Positions 19,943 to 31,331 are shown, counted from the first letter of the stretch. The stretch: DNA of 64,000 nucleotides from Streptomyces collinus Tu 365 (GCF_000444875.1 NC_021985.1:2365535-2429534); one strand, 5' to 3'. Numbers and translations are program-made. The notes: a model not told the origin generated them from the sequence alone.

Positions 19943-20416
19943 CTACGCGTCGGCCCGCGCCGCCCCCAGCAGGGCGGCGACCCGCTCCACGCCGAACACG
20001 TAGCCCTGCACCCCGCAGCCCGCGATCACGCCGTCGGCGCGCAGGGAGACGTAGCTGTGGTGCCGGAACGACTCGCGCTGGTGGATGTTGGAGATGTGCA
20101 CCTCCAGCACGGGCATCCCGTCGCAGGTGTTGAGCGCGTCCAGGATCGCGACCGAGGTGTGGGAGTAGGCGCCGGGGTTGATGACGATCCCGCAGTGGCC
20201 GCCGCGGGCCTCGTGGATCCAGTCGACCAGCTCGCCCTCGTGGTTGGACTGCCGGAGATCCACCGTGCCGCCGTGCGCGGCCGCCGCCCGGGCGCACATC
20301 GCCTCGACGTCGGCAAGGGTGTCCTTGCCGTAGATCTCGGGCTGGCGCTGGCCGAGGAGGTTCAGGTTGGGCCCGTTGAGAATCATGATCGGGGCGTTGG
20401 CCAGGGTGCGGGGCAC
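19943..20416 (-). CDS. aroQ: Type II 3-dehydroquinate dehydratase
   Basis: This enzyme converts 3-dehydroquinate to 3-dehydroshikimate in the shikimate or quinate pathway, as a dodecamer of small subunits. The 157-residue length from GTG 20416 (site GGAGGAACC just upstream) is typical. Family motifs are [19 protein letters not shown] with the catalytic Tyr, [13 protein letters not shown], and [20 protein letters not shown] with the catalytic His. The frame is open upstream to 20656 without support. The gene is convergent with the ABC transporter and divergent from the MFS carrier; with that neighbour a catabolic quinate or shikimate role is possible, but not shown. Confidence 0.95.
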   Translation of the reverse strand: MPRTLANAPIMILNGPNLNLLGQRQPEIYGKDTLADVEAMCARAAAAHGGTVDLRQSNHEGELVDWIHEARGGHCGIVINPGAYSHTSVAILDALNTCDGMPVLEVHISNIHQRESFRHHSYVSLRADGVIAGCGVQGYVFGVERVAALLGAARADA

Positions 20417-20621
20417 GGTTCCTCCGGTCCGGTCGGGGCGGCTGCGGCCGCCTTCTGGGACCCGGTCTATCACGGTCCGCGCTCCCGGCCGGGGCCGGTG
20501 TCCGCGGGCCGCCTCGGCGTGCGCCGGACCCGTCCGATCGCCTCCGCGCGCCCCGTAACCCTTGATCACTTCGGCTGGTTGAGGCGGCATGCACGCTGTA
20601 CGGGCCGCAAGGAGCCCTTCC

Positions 20622-21905
20622 ATGCCGCGGCTCGCGGCCGCCTCGCTCGCCGGCACCGCGATCGAGTTCTACGACTTCTTCGTCTACGGGACCGCCGCGG
20701 CGCTGGTCCTGGGGCCGCTGTTCTTCCCGGGCTTCTCGCCGCTGGCGGGGACGCTGGCGGCGTTCGTGACGTTCGGGGTGGGGTTCGTGGCCCGCCCACT
20801 GGGTTCGGTCCTGTTCGGGCACCTCGGGGACCGGCGCGGACGGCGGCCGGTGCTCGTGGTCTCGCTGCTGCTGACCGGTGCCTCGACGGTCGCGGTCGGC
20901 TGCGTCCCGGCCTACGGGTCCATCGGCGTGGCCGCTCCCGTACTGCTGCTCGTCCTGCGGTTCCTGCAGGGGCTGGGGCTCGGCGGGGAGTGGGGCGGGG
21001 CGGTGCTGCTGACCGCCGAGCACGCGCCCGCCGGACGGCGCGCCCTGTGGTCGAGCTTCCCCCAGGTGGGACCCGCGCTGGGCTTCGTGCTCGCCAACGG
21101 TGTGATGCTCGCCCTGTCGGCGGGGCTGTCCGAGGCACAGTTCGCGCAGTGGGGCTGGCGGGTGCCGTTCTGGGCGGCGGCCGTGCCGGCTCTGGCCGGG
21201 CTGTGGCTGCGTTCGTCGCTCCCGGAGACTCCGCGGTTCCTGGAGATCGACGACCACGCGCGCGTGCCGCTCGTCGAGGTGGTCCGGCACCACGGGCGGC
21301 TGGTGCTGCTGGCAGCCGGGGCGCTGGCCGCCGGGTACGCGGTGTTCTACGCGGTGACGACCTGGTCGCTGGCCTACGCGACGCAGCGGCTGGGGGTGAG
21401 CCGTACCGTCATGCTGACCTGCGTCATGGGCGCGGTGGTGGTGAAGGGCGCGCTCACTCCTCTCCTGGCGCTGCTCGGGGACCGGTTCGGGCGCCGTCCC
21501 CTGTGCCTGACGGGGTGCGCGGTCTGCGCGGTGTGGATGCTGCCGATGGTCTCCCTGCTGGCGACCGGCGAGCCGCTGCTGATGTTCCTGGGCATCCTGG
21601 GCGCGCTGATCGGTTTCATCACCATGTTCGCGGTGATCGCCGCCTATCTGCCGGAGCTGTTCGAGGCGCGGGTGCGCTGCACGGGTGCCTCGGTCGGCTA
21701 CAACCTCGGCGGTGTCGTCGGCGGCGCGCTCACCCCGGTCGTGGCGACGGCGCTGGCCGCGCACGGCGGGCGTGTCCCGTGGGGTGTGGGCGTCTATCTG
21801 ACGGGGATCTGCCTGCTCAGCCTCGGCTGCTTCGCACTCCTGCCGGAGACCCGGCCGGCGCCGGCGCCGGCCATGGAGGCGGAGGCGGACGCTGCGACCG
21901 GCTGA
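20622..21905 (+). CDS. MFS transporter, metabolite:H+ symporter type
   Basis: This is a 12-helix major facilitator that likely imports a carboxylate or similar small metabolite. The start is ATG 20622, with AAGGAG eight bases upstream; ATG 20589 (11 residues longer, weaker GAGG) is the alternative. The product begins at the first helix with [18 protein letters not shown], the typical metabolite:H+ symporter opening. The loop motif [15 protein letters not shown] and its second-half copy [12 protein letters not shown] are present. It is divergent from aroQ, hinting at a quinate- or shikimate-like substrate; this is inference. Confidence 0.9.
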   Translation: MPRLAAASLAGTAIEFYDFFVYGTAAALVLGPLFFPGFSPLAGTLAAFVTFGVGFVARPLGSVLFGHLGDRRGRRPVLVVSLLLTGASTVAVGCVPAYGSIGVAAPVLLLVLRFLQGLGLGGEWGGAVLLTAEHAPAGRRALWSSFPQVGPALGFVLANGVMLALSAGLSEAQFAQWGWRVPFWAAAVPALAGLWLRSSLPETPRFLEIDDHARVPLVEVVRHHGRLVLLAAGALAAGYAVFYAVTTWSLAYATQRLGVSRTVMLTCVMGAVVVKGALTPLLALLGDRFGRRPLCLTGCAVCAVWMLPMVSLLATGEPLLMFLGILGALIGFITMFAVIAAYLPELFEARVRCTGASVGYNLGGVVGGALTPVVATALAAHGGRVPWGVGVYLTGICLLSLGCFALLPETRPAPAPAMEAEADAATG

Positions 21906-21921
21906 CCTAGTGGGGTTTGCG

Positions 21922-23019
21922 CTACGGGTTGATCGCCAGTTCCAGGTAGGCCGCGAACAGCACCAGGTGGACGCCGCCCTGCAGGGGGGTGGCCCGGCCG
22001 GGGACCACGGTCAGCGAACTGACCACCACGGTGAGCGCGAGCAGCAGCATGTCGGTGGAACCGAGGCCGAGCACGAGCGGGCCGGGCAGCCAGACGGAGG
22101 CGAGTGCGACGGCGGGGATGGTCAGGCCGATGCTGGCCATCGCGGAGCCGAGAGCGAGGTTGAGGCTGGTCTGCACGCGGTCGCGGCGTGCGGAGCGCAG
22201 TGCGGCGATCGTCTCGGGGAGCAGCACGAGCAGCGCGATGATCACACCGACGACCGCCTGGTTCAGGCCGGCCGCCTTCACCCCGGACTCGATGGTGGGT
22301 GACACGCCTTTCGCCAGGCCGACCACGCCGACGAGGGCGAGACCGAGCAGGCCGAGACTGGTCCAGGCGGTGCGCGCGGACGGTGCCGCGGCGTGGTCGG
22401 CGGCGATGACGTCGCCCTGCCGGGTGATCGGCAGGAAGTAGTCGCGGTGCCGCACGGTCTGGGTGGTGACGAACAGGCCGTAGAGGACCAGCGAGGAGAC
22501 CGCGGCGAACATCAACTGCACGCTGGAGAACTCGGGGCCCGGCTTGCTGGTGGTGAAGGTCGGCAGCACCAGGCTGAGCGTGGCCAGCGTGGCCACCGTG
22601 GCCAGGGCGGCGCCGGTGCCCTCGGGGTTGAAGACGGCCGTGCCGTGCCGCAGGGAGGCGACCAGGAGGCAGAGTCCGACGATGCCGTTGCAAGTGATCA
22701 TCACGGCGGCGAACACGGTGTCCCTGGCCAGGGTGGCACTCTTGTCGCCGCCGTCGACCATGAGGGTGACGATCAGAGCCACCTCGATGATCGTGACCGC
22801 GATGGCCAGGACCAGGGAGCCGAAGGGTTCTCCGACCCGGTGGGCGATCACCTCGGCGTGGTGCACCGCCGCGAGTACGGATCCCGCCAGGACCAGGGTG
22901 ACCAGGCCGACGACCGCTCCGGGCAGGCCGCGTCCCCAGGTGAAGATCAGCAGGATCACCGCGAGCACCGGCACGAGGAGCGTCCACTGCCCGGCGAGCG
23001 AGGTGAGCCGTTTGATCAT
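21922..23019 (-). CDS. Calcium/cation:proton antiporter, ChaA type
   Basis: This membrane exchanger would expel Ca2+ or Na+/K+ in exchange for protons. The 365-residue protein has about 11 hydrophobic segments and the two inverted family motifs: EPFGSLVLAIAVTIIEVALI near residue 60 and ALLVLLPETIAALRSARR near 250, each with the ion-binding Glu. ATG 23019 was chosen by the N-terminal match (MIKRLTSLAGQW); it lacks a clear ribosome site, and GTG 23043 is an alternative start. It lies downstream of terC on the same strand but after a terminator. Confidence 0.9.
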   Translation of the reverse strand: MIKRLTSLAGQWTLLVPVLAVILLIFTWGRGLPGAVVGLVTLVLAGSVLAAVHHAEVIAHRVGEPFGSLVLAIAVTIIEVALIVTLMVDGGDKSATLARDTVFAAVMITCNGIVGLCLLVASLRHGTAVFNPEGTGAALATVATLATLSLVLPTFTTSKPGPEFSSVQLMFAAVSSLVLYGLFVTTQTVRHRDYFLPITRQGDVIAADHAAAPSARTAWTSLGLLGLALVGVVGLAKGVSPTIESGVKAAGLNQAVVGVIIALLVLLPETIAALRSARRDRVQTSLNLALGSAMASIGLTIPAVALASVWLPGPLVLGLGSTDMLLLALTVVVSSLTVVPGRATPLQGGVHLVLFAAYLELAINP

Positions 23020-23111
23020 GCCGCGATCGTTGCAGACAGTCACATGATTCGCATTCCGTTCTTTCCGGATGCCTGGTCGTCCTTTCCTGTGCGGGTCCCC
23101 CGCTCCTGAGT

Positions 23112-23144
23112 GGGGCACCGGGCGCCTGCCACGCCCGGCGCCCC
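23112..23144 (-). terminator. Terminator after terC
   Basis: GGGGCACCGGGCG (23112-23124) pairs with CGCCCGGCGCCCC (23132-23144), leaving one mismatch and a 7-base loop. It lies about 36 bases past the terC stop. Confidence 0.55.
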
Positions 23145-23179
23145 AAGGGTCGGGGGACGGTTCACGCCTCCTCGCCCGG

Positions 23180-24217
23180 TCAGGCGTCGACGCTGTTCCT
23201 GCTGTCCCTGCTCTCACCGCCGGCCTTGTCGCCCTCCGCCGGGCTCTCGCCGGCACGGGAGGCCGTGTCGGCGGCCGCCTGCTTCCTGGTGGCCAGCAGG
23301 CTGGTGACCGTGGTGACCGCGAGGACCGCGCAGATCACGCCCAGGGAGACCGGGGTGCTGATCTCGGGGACGTGGACGCCGGTCTCGTGCAGCGCGTGCA
23401 GCACCAGCTTGACGCCGATGAAGCCGAGGATGACCGACAGGCCGTAGGACAGGTGCACCAGCTTCTTCAGCAGGCCGCCGATGAGGAAGTACAGCTGGCG
23501 CAGGCCCATCAGGGCGAAGGCGTTGGCGGTGAAGACGATGTACGGGTCCTGGGTCAGACCGAAGATCGCGGGGATCGAGTCGAGCGCGAACAGCACGTCC
23601 GTGGTGCCGATGGCGAGCATCACGACCAGCATCGGGGTCATGACCCGCTTGCCGTTCTGCTCGATCCACAGCTTGGTGCCGTGGTAGCGGTCGGCCACGC
23701 CGAACCTGCGCTCGGCCGCCTTCAGCAGCTTGTTCTCCTCGAACTCCTCGTCCTCGTCGTCGCCGCGGGCCTCCTGGACCAGCTTCCAGGCGGTCCAGAC
23801 CAGGAAGGCACCGAAGAGGAAGAACACCCAGGAGAAGCTGGCCGTGATCGCCGCTCCGGCCGCGATGAACACGGCCCGCAGGACGAGGGCTATGAGGACG
23901 CCGACGAGCAGCACCCGCTGCTGGTACTGCGAGGGCACCGCGAACTTCGCCATGATCAGGACGAAGACGAAGAGGTTGTCGACGCTGAGCGATTTCTCGG
24001 TGATGAAGCCCGCGAGGAACTCGCCGGCCGGCTGACCGCCGCCGAAGAGGAACAGGCCGAGTCCGAAGAGGCCGGCCAGGGCGATCCAGACGACCGTCCA
24101 GATGCCCGCTTCCTTGATCGACACGTCATGGGGCTTGCGCCCGATGAAGAAGTCGACGGCGATCAGGGCGGCGAGACCCACGATGGTCAGGACCCACAGG
24201 GTCATGGAGACTTCCAT
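23180..24217 (-). CDS. terC: TerC-family membrane protein (probable metal exporter)
   Basis: TerC/Alx proteins are polytopic membrane proteins linked to tellurite resistance and, in several bacteria, to manganese export. The 345-residue protein has about 8-9 hydrophobic segments. The paired conserved motifs are SLSVDNLFVFVLIMAKF and GTTDVLFALDSIPAIFG, with acidic residues inside the membrane. A charged cytoplasmic loop (GDDEDEEFEENK) and a hydrophilic C-tail are also present. GGAGG lies only four bases before the ATG and is part of an inverted repeat that forms the expression platform of an upstream riboswitch-like leader. This supports regulation by Mn2+. Confidence 0.95.
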   Translation of the reverse strand: MEVSMTLWVLTIVGLAALIAVDFFIGRKPHDVSIKEAGIWTVVWIALAGLFGLGLFLFGGGQPAGEFLAGFITEKSLSVDNLFVFVLIMAKFAVPSQYQQRVLLVGVLIALVLRAVFIAAGAAITASFSWVFFLFGAFLVWTAWKLVQEARGDDEDEEFEENKLLKAAERRFGVADRYHGTKLWIEQNGKRVMTPMLVVMLAIGTTDVLFALDSIPAIFGLTQDPYIVFTANAFALMGLRQLYFLIGGLLKKLVHLSYGLSVILGFIGVKLVLHALHETGVHVPEISTPVSLGVICAVLAVTTVTSLLATRKQAAADTASRAGESPAEGDKAGGESRDSRNSVDA

Positions 24218-24221
24218 TGCA

Positions 24222-24359
24222 CCTCCGGCAATACGTCATGGCGAACACATTCGCGTGGTCACTGCCGGAGGTCTCTTCCACCCGGTACGGGCCGACGCCC
24301 CGGGATCCTCATCGGTCCGTACTGACGGGTGCGTCGCAGCCAGGGAGTACTCCCCTCCG
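24222..24359 (-). promoter_or_regulatory. yybP-ykoY-like (manganese) riboswitch leader of terC
   Basis: On the minus strand CGGAGG (24359-24354) begins the conserved GGGGAGTA loop and pairs with CCTCCG (24271-24266), which follows AAGAGA; together these match the P1 helix and the two conserved internal loops of yybP-ykoY riboswitches. The same 3' strand, CCTCCGGCA (24271-24263), is also an exact complement of TGCCGGAGG (24230-24222), which contains the terC ribosome site. The aptamer helix and the RBS-sequestering hairpin cannot coexist, so ligand binding should free the RBS. Confidence 0.78.
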
Positions 24360-24392
24360 TACGGAAGACAGTACCCCAATCACCAAGGAAAG

Positions 24393-24444
24393 GTAAAGTG
24401 CTAGGTAAAGCTACTGCCAAATCAGCAGCTCATGGGCACTTTAC
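24393..24444 (-). terminator. Long imperfect hairpin after the TerD-fusion gene
   Basis: GCACTTTAC (24436-24444) and GTAAAGTGC (24393-24401) are perfect complements, with an inner stem AGCTGCTG/CAGTAGCT. The structure includes the stop codon of the upstream gene and is followed by CTTTCC on the minus strand. It is A+T-rich for this genome. It could be a terminator or an attenuator between the TerD-fusion gene and the terC leader. Confidence 0.45.
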
Positions 24445-26252
24445 TTACGCTTGGTGCGGGCTTCTGTCAGCTCGGTGAGCACCTGCTCCAGGACCCTGCT
24501 GCCGGGCGGCACCAGACAGGGCTCGTACGTCCAGGCGTGACCGACCCACGGGTCGGCGAGGTGGTCGCAGGGCACGGGGGTGAGTCGCATGAGCGAACGC
24601 CACAGCGGGTCGAGCAACGGGCCGTAGGCCTCGGCGTCCTCGCGGTCCGCGACCATCAGCAGGTGCACGCCGACGGCCGGTCCCTCGTCGGCGAGATAGC
24701 GCAACCGGGTCACGGCCCGGTCGTCGAATCCGTGCGGGAAGTCGTTGACGATCAGCAGCTGCTGGGCGGCGTCGACGTCCGGCGGCAGCGCTTCGGCCGC
24801 CCCGCCCCGCACCGCCATCTGCGTGAGGTCGACCCGGCGGGTGAGCCGCTCCAGCACCTCGGCCACGCCCGCGGCGCCACTCGCGGGCGCCGCCGCCACG
24901 GCGCCCGTCCGGACGAGCGGCAGCAGCGCTTCGGCGCCGGCTCCGGCCGCGTCGACGACCTGGACGGCGAACTCCCCCGCCGGGTGGACGGCGAGCAGCC
25001 GGGCCGCGAGTGCCACGGCGCTCTCCATGGCCAGCCGGCGCGCGGAAGGGGAGTCGTGGACGGTGCCGTCGGGTCCCTCCAGGGGCCCGCTGTCGATCCA
25101 CAGTCCTCGCTCCAGCGGGAGCCTGGCCAGCAGCGGGATGCGCAGCAGCGCGCTCTCGGGGAGGCAGAGGTCGCCGAGTCGCAGGGCCATGGGGGGCTCG
25201 GCCGGTACCCGGTAGCCGTGCCAGACGGGGTTGTCCCAGCGGGCGAAGGCCGGCGGGAGCGCCGGCTCGACGACCTCGGACTCGGCGGTGAGCTGGGCGA
25301 GGTCGCGGTCGAAGGCGGCCCGCGCCTGGTCGGAGAGCTGGGTGTGCCGGGCCTGGGCCGCCTCGCGCGCGGCCTCTCCCGTGCCCCCGAGCCGGTTGCG
25401 GGGATCGGCCAGGGCCTGGTCGAGTTCCTTCTCCAGCCGGGAGTCGGCGAACTCGACGGCGCCGCGGTACGCGGCCGTGGTGCGGGCCAGGTCCTCGAAC
25501 ATGCCCCAGACCTGGTTGTACAGCCGCTCCTCCATCGACCAGCCGACCGCGTCGCCCGCCACCGGCGGCGTGGGCTGCCCGGCCGGGGCCGGTGCCTCCG
25601 GGGACGGGGACGGCGCGGCGCCGGCACGGCGGTGGGGGTGGCTGTAGTCAATCGGGCCGCCGGGGGCGTCCTGGGACCGCGGCGCCGGTACAGCGCGGGC
25701 GAGGCTCGCGGCCACCGCCTCCTGGATGACAGCGGCGAGTTCCCCGGCTCCGGCCAGGCCCTGGTCGGCCAGGAGTGCGGGGAGGCCCAGGGCGTAGCCC
25801 TGTCCCACCGCGCGGACCTTCCAGGTGTCGTTCCTGCGGTACAGCTCCAGCGCGACGACGGCCGACTCGGCGTCCAGGCCGGTGAGGGTGAACCGGGCGA
25901 TCTCGGTGCCGTCCGGGGCGGTGACCGCCGTCTGCGGGGCGGCGACCGCGCCGAACCGGAGGGGGCACCCGGGCTGCGTGGGCAGCGCCAGGAGGACCGA
26001 GACGCGCTGGACCGCCTCCGGGAGGGCGGCCAGGTCGACGGCGATCCGGTGGTCGGCGGCGGCCTGCCCGGACACCTCGATCCCGGGCAGGTGGGGGGCG
26101 CCGGGGTGGGCCACCCACTCGGCGCCGCGCACGGTGCCGTGCTCGTCGCCGAGCGCGGCACCCGCGAGGACCGGTACGCCGGCGGAGACCCGGATCTCCA
26201 CCCGGGTCCGGGACAGCGGGTGGTTCTGCCCCCGCACCAGCTCGGCCGTCAT
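24441..26252 (-). CDS. TerD-domain protein fused to a large ATPase-like C-terminal domain
   Basis: Residues 1-190 are a TerD-type calcium-binding domain (GIEVSGQAAADHRIAVDLAA region, then FTLTGLDAESAVVALELYRR). A Pro/Ala-rich linker lies at about 195-240. The 360-residue C-terminus has DLCLPESALLRIPLLARLPL, WIDSG and a Walker-B-like QLLIVNDFPHGFDDR, resembling FtsK/HerA-type domains, but I see no Walker A lysine motif, so it may not hydrolyse ATP. The GTG or ATG start near 26252 gives 603 residues. It is downstream of terD in the same direction (57-base gap), probably co-transcribed. The role in metal or phage stress is inferred from the Ter family. Confidence 0.75.
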   Translation of the reverse strand: MTAELVRGQNHPLSRTRVEIRVSAGVPVLAGAALGDEHGTVRGAEWVAHPGAPHLPGIEVSGQAAADHRIAVDLAALPEAVQRVSVLLALPTQPGCPLRFGAVAAPQTAVTAPDGTEIARFTLTGLDAESAVVALELYRRNDTWKVRAVGQGYALGLPALLADQGLAGAGELAAVIQEAVAASLARAVPAPRSQDAPGGPIDYSHPHRRAGAAPSPSPEAPAPAGQPTPPVAGDAVGWSMEERLYNQVWGMFEDLARTTAAYRGAVEFADSRLEKELDQALADPRNRLGGTGEAAREAAQARHTQLSDQARAAFDRDLAQLTAESEVVEPALPPAFARWDNPVWHGYRVPAEPPMALRLGDLCLPESALLRIPLLARLPLERGLWIDSGPLEGPDGTVHDSPSARRLAMESAVALAARLLAVHPAGEFAVQVVDAAGAGAEALLPLVRTGAVAAAPASGAAGVAEVLERLTRRVDLTQMAVRGGAAEALPPDVDAAQQLLIVNDFPHGFDDRAVTRLRYLADEGPAVGVHLLMVADREDAEAYGPLLDPLWRSLMRLTPVPCDHLADPWVGHAWTYEPCLVPPGSRVLEQVLTELTEARTKRK

Positions 26253-26309
26253 CGCCGTCGCCCCCCCTGTGTGGTGTTGTCGTGCGCTGCGCCGTGCGGG
26301 GTGGTCGCC

Positions 26310-26888
26310 CTACAGGTGCGGCAGGATCGTCGGCATCAGGTCCTGGAAGGTGCGGCCCTTGGCGGGCTCGCCGAGTGCGGTCATCGTCCAGCCCGAGCCC
26401 ACGCGGTGCACCTTGGCCATGATCTGGGCGGTGTACGCGCCGCCGCCCGCCAGCGTGTAGCGGGCGAGTTCCTGGCCGTTGGTCTCGTCCACCAGGCGGC
26501 AGAACGCGTTCTGCACCTCCTGGAACGTCTGACCGGTGAAGGAGTTCACGGTGAAGACGATCTGGTCGATGTGGACCGGGACCCGCTGCAGGTCGACCAG
26601 GATGGCCTCGTCGTCGCCGCCCTGGCCGGAGCCGCCGACGAGGTTGTCTCCGGTGTGGCGCACGGAGCCGTCGTCGCTGACCAGGTGGCGGAAGAAGACG
26701 ACGTCGACCGGCTGCTTCTCGGCGAAGAGGACGGCCGAGGCGTCCAGGTCGATCTCCTGCGTGCGCGAGCCGAACAGGCCCCGGCGCTTCGCCGCCTGCC
26801 AGCCGAGACCCATACGGACGGCGGTCAGGGTGGCGCCGTCCTTCTTCTCCAGGCTGATGGCCTGACCCTTGGACAGATTGACGGTCAC
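26310..26888 (-). CDS. terD: TerD-family stress protein
   Basis: This 192-residue single-domain TerD protein starts at GTG 26888 after AGGGGAAG. It opens with VNLSKGQAISLEK and contains DLDASAVLF and the calcium-binding signature around GGSGQGGDDEAILVDL, as in other TerD proteins that bind Ca2+ and are linked to tellurite and other stress. It leads the TerD pair. A DNA-damage-type promoter lies 55-77 bases upstream, which would tie this gene to DNA damage. Confidence 0.93.
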   Translation of the reverse strand: MTVNLSKGQAISLEKKDGATLTAVRMGLGWQAAKRRGLFGSRTQEIDLDASAVLFAEKQPVDVVFFRHLVSDDGSVRHTGDNLVGGSGQGGDDEAILVDLQRVPVHIDQIVFTVNSFTGQTFQEVQNAFCRLVDETNGQELARYTLAGGGAYTAQIMAKVHRVGSGWTMTALGEPAKGRTFQDLMPTILPHL

Positions 26889-26942
26889 GGCTGTCTTCCC
26901 CTCTCGTTTTCCCCTGTTGCCGCGCAGCGCGCGGTTGCCAGA

Positions 26943-26965
26943 ACCCTACGCAGGAGCACTGACAG
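26943..26965 (-). promoter_or_regulatory. RecA-independent DNA-damage promoter of terD
   Basis: On the minus strand CTGTCAGTG (26965-26957), 8 bases, then TAGGGT (26948-26943) matches the damage promoter pattern except for the weakly conserved first base. The same bases form an inverted repeat GCACT-GAC-AGTGC (26956-26968). A second perfect palindrome, GTGTTGCAACAC, lies just upstream at 26995-27006. Confidence 0.62.
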
Positions 26966-27054
26966 TGCCGAACCCCGGCCCACGGTTTGTGTCGGTGTTG
27001 CAACACAGCGCGCGGACACCGGGGTCCGGTGGGGCCGTTAGGGCCGCCGGGGAG

Positions 27055-29199
<2,145 letters not shown>

Positions 29200-29206
29200 G
29201 CCATCA

Positions 29207-29229
29207 ACCGTACGACCCTCCACTGACAA
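29207..29229 (-). promoter_or_regulatory. RecA-independent DNA-damage promoter of uvrB
   Basis: On the minus strand TTGTCAGTG (29229-29221), 8 bases, then TACGGT (29212-29207) is a full match. Only 7 bases separate it from the uvrB ATG. Confidence 0.82.
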
Positions 29230-29248
29230 CCGGTTCCGGTCAGCGGTT

Positions 29249-30118
29249 CTACGGGGTGCGGGAGGCGTGGTGGCGCTCGTGCCGGACCGGCCGGCGGGCG
29301 GTGTGGGGCTGCGTTCGGCGGTCCTGGTGGGAGGGCACGGCGGCGGCCGGGACGCCCGGCTTCTCCTCGACGGGGGAACGGGCCGGGTTCCCCGTGATCA
29401 TCAGGGGGTCGCGCATCACGACGACGCCCGCGATGAGCAGGAAGACGAGCGGGCCGATGAGCATGGGGGCGAGGACGTCGGCCCCGGAGCCGGTCGTGGC
29501 GGCGCTGGGCGGGGTGTGGAGGTGGACGTCGAGGGCGGCCATGCCCATGTAGTGCATGCCGCTGACGGCGAGGCCCATCACGAGGCTGGCGCCCACGCTC
29601 CACAGGAAGCCACGGACGCGGCCGGCCGCCCACAGGGCGGCCGTGGCGGCCACGACCGCTATGACGACGGAGGCGGCGACGGTGAGGGTGTTGTACGTGA
29701 ACCTGCCGTCGAACTGCATGCCGGCCATGCCCAGGTAGTGCATCGAGGCGACGCCCAGACCGGTGATCGTGCCGCCGGTGAACAAGGCGGTGCCGGTGGC
29801 GCCCCGGTAGCCGACGATGAAGATCCCGACGCCCACCATGACGACGGCGAGGGCGAGGCTCGCATAGGTGATCGGCTGGTCGTAGTGGATCGGCGTCTCC
29901 TTGATGCTGAAGCCGATCATGGCGACGAAGTGCATGGTCCAGATACCGGAGCCGATCGCGGCCGAGCCGAGGGCCAGCCAGGCGGGCCGCCGGGAGTGCG
30001 TGACCAGCAAGGATCTCGTGGTGCAGCGCAGGCCGAGGGCGCCACCGAGGCAGGCCATCAGATAGGCCACCAACGGGGTGACGGCCCCGTAACTGAATCC
30101 GTCGACCGTGCCCTGCAT
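29249..30118 (-). CDS. MHYT-domain integral membrane sensor
   Basis: This is a membrane protein with MHYT repeats, a proposed sensor of oxygen, CO or NO through copper bound by conserved Met and His. From ATG 30118 it has 289 residues, seven predicted membrane segments, and the motifs [20 protein letters not shown] and [12 protein letters not shown]. Unlike many MHYT proteins it has no GGDEF, EAL or kinase domain; it ends in a cytoplasmic Pro/Arg/His-rich tail of about 60 residues. GGAAGGG lies about 12 bases upstream of the start. The gene is 50 bases from the uvrB start, with the stop facing it. Confidence 0.88.
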   Translation of the reverse strand: MQGTVDGFSYGAVTPLVAYLMACLGGALGLRCTTRSLLVTHSRRPAWLALGSAAIGSGIWTMHFVAMIGFSIKETPIHYDQPITYASLALAVVMVGVGIFIVGYRGATGTALFTGGTITGLGVASMHYLGMAGMQFDGRFTYNTLTVAASVVIAVVAATAALWAAGRVRGFLWSVGASLVMGLAVSGMHYMGMAALDVHLHTPPSAATTGSGADVLAPMLIGPLVFLLIAGVVVMRDPLMITGNPARSPVEEKPGVPAAAVPSHQDRRTQPHTARRPVRHERHHASRTP

Positions 30119-30396
30119 GCGCGGCTGCCCTTCCGCCCTGTTCCGTCCCGGAATATCCGACTTGCGCCCCCGTCCCAGGACCGCGGGGGCGACCAGGGTT
30201 GACGCTGAGAGTATGACCCCCACCGGAATGGTCGAACGATTTTCCGGCAAAGAAACACGGTCTTGCCCCACTTGTGCGGCACTCGTGAGCGGACTTGCAC
30301 GCTGTCGTTCACCGGGTGGCCGCTCCGCGCACGCGTGCTCTTACCGTCTGCTGTCAAGCTGGTGCTGTCGGTAACCGATCGACGCGAGGAGACCGC

Positions 30397-31272
30397 ATGT
30401 ACGCGCGCGCAGTCGCCGCCACGACCACCGTGATCCTGGGTACGGCAGCCCTGCTGACCCCCCTGTCCGCGGCCGAGGCCCGGGCGGGCGAGGTCGGCCG
30501 TCCCACGGTGGTCGCACACCGTGGTGCCTCGGCCTACGCCCCCGAAAATACGCTCGCTTCCATCGACAAGGCCGCGGAGCTCGGCTTCACCTGGGTGGAG
30601 AACGACGTGCAGCGCACCAAGGACGGCGAGCTGGTCGTCATCCACGACGACAGCCTGCGGCGCACGACGGACGTCGAGAAGGTCTTCCCGGACCGGGCGC
30701 CCTGGAAGGTGAAGGACTTCACCGCCGCCGAGATCTCCCGGCTGGACGCCGGCAGCTGGTTCTCGCCCGCGTACGCGGGCACGCGCGTGCCGACGCTCGA
30801 GCAGTACATGCGCCGGGTCGAGCGCAACCACGAGAAACTGCTGCTGGAGATCAAGAACCCCGAGCTCTACCCCGGCATCGAGCAGCAGACGCTGAAGCTG
30901 CTGAGCAACGAGGGCTGGCTGGGCCCCCGGCACCACGACCGGCTGATCGTCCAGAGCTTCAGCGCCGACTCCTTGCGGACGGTGCACGAGCTGAGGCCGG
31001 CCGTCACCACCGCCTACCTCGGCAGGCCGCCCGTCGCGGAGCTGCCCGAGTACGCGCACTTCGTCGATCTGATCAATCCCTCGTACGGGTCGATCTCCGG
31101 CGCCTACGTCTCCGCGGTGCACACCTTCACCGGGCCGCACGGCAGGACGCTCGGCGTGTTCGCGTGGACGGTGGACGACCCGGCCACCGCCTGGCAGGTC
31201 GCCGGCTACGGCGTCGACGGGGTCATCACCAACCGGCCCGACGTGGTCAGGGCCGCCCTGGGGACGGACTGA
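30397..31272 (+). CDS. Secreted glycerophosphodiester phosphodiesterase
   Basis: This exported TIM-barrel enzyme hydrolyses glycerophosphodiesters to glycerol-3-phosphate and an alcohol. The ATG at 30397 follows AGGAG and opens a signal peptide of about 30 residues (to AEARA). Catalytic motifs are HRGASAYAPENT (H41), ENDVQRTKDGELV (E68, D70) and VIHDD (H83), and the metal-binding Glu is in LLLEIKNPE. The C-terminal FAWTVDDP and GVDGVITNRPD motifs are typical. The 278-base gap to the MHYT gene shows no clear promoter element. Confidence 0.94.
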   Translation: MYARAVAATTTVILGTAALLTPLSAAEARAGEVGRPTVVAHRGASAYAPENTLASIDKAAELGFTWVENDVQRTKDGELVVIHDDSLRRTTDVEKVFPDRAPWKVKDFTAAEISRLDAGSWFSPAYAGTRVPTLEQYMRRVERNHEKLLLEIKNPELYPGIEQQTLKLLSNEGWLGPRHHDRLIVQSFSADSLRTVHELRPAVTTAYLGRPPVAELPEYAHFVDLINPSYGSISGAYVSAVHTFTGPHGRTLGVFAWTVDDPATAWQVAGYGVDGVITNRPDVVRAALGTD

Positions 31273-31302
31273 GCCTCCGGGCCGGCTGCCGTGCGGCGGG
31301 CG

Positions 31303-31325
31303 TTGTCAGTGGCGGGTCGTACGGT
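31303..31325 (+). promoter_or_regulatory. RecA-independent DNA-damage promoter of ogt
   Basis: TTGTCAGTG (31303-31311), 8 bases, then TACGGT (31320-31325) is almost base-for-base the uvrB promoter. The ogt ATG follows after 6 bases. Confidence 0.82.
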
Positions 31326-31331
31326 GGGCGC

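Noticed and set aside
29200..29229. TTG 29229 as the start of uvrB
   Set aside because: It lies inside the -35 element of the uvrB promoter; ATG 29199 fits the leaderless geometry.
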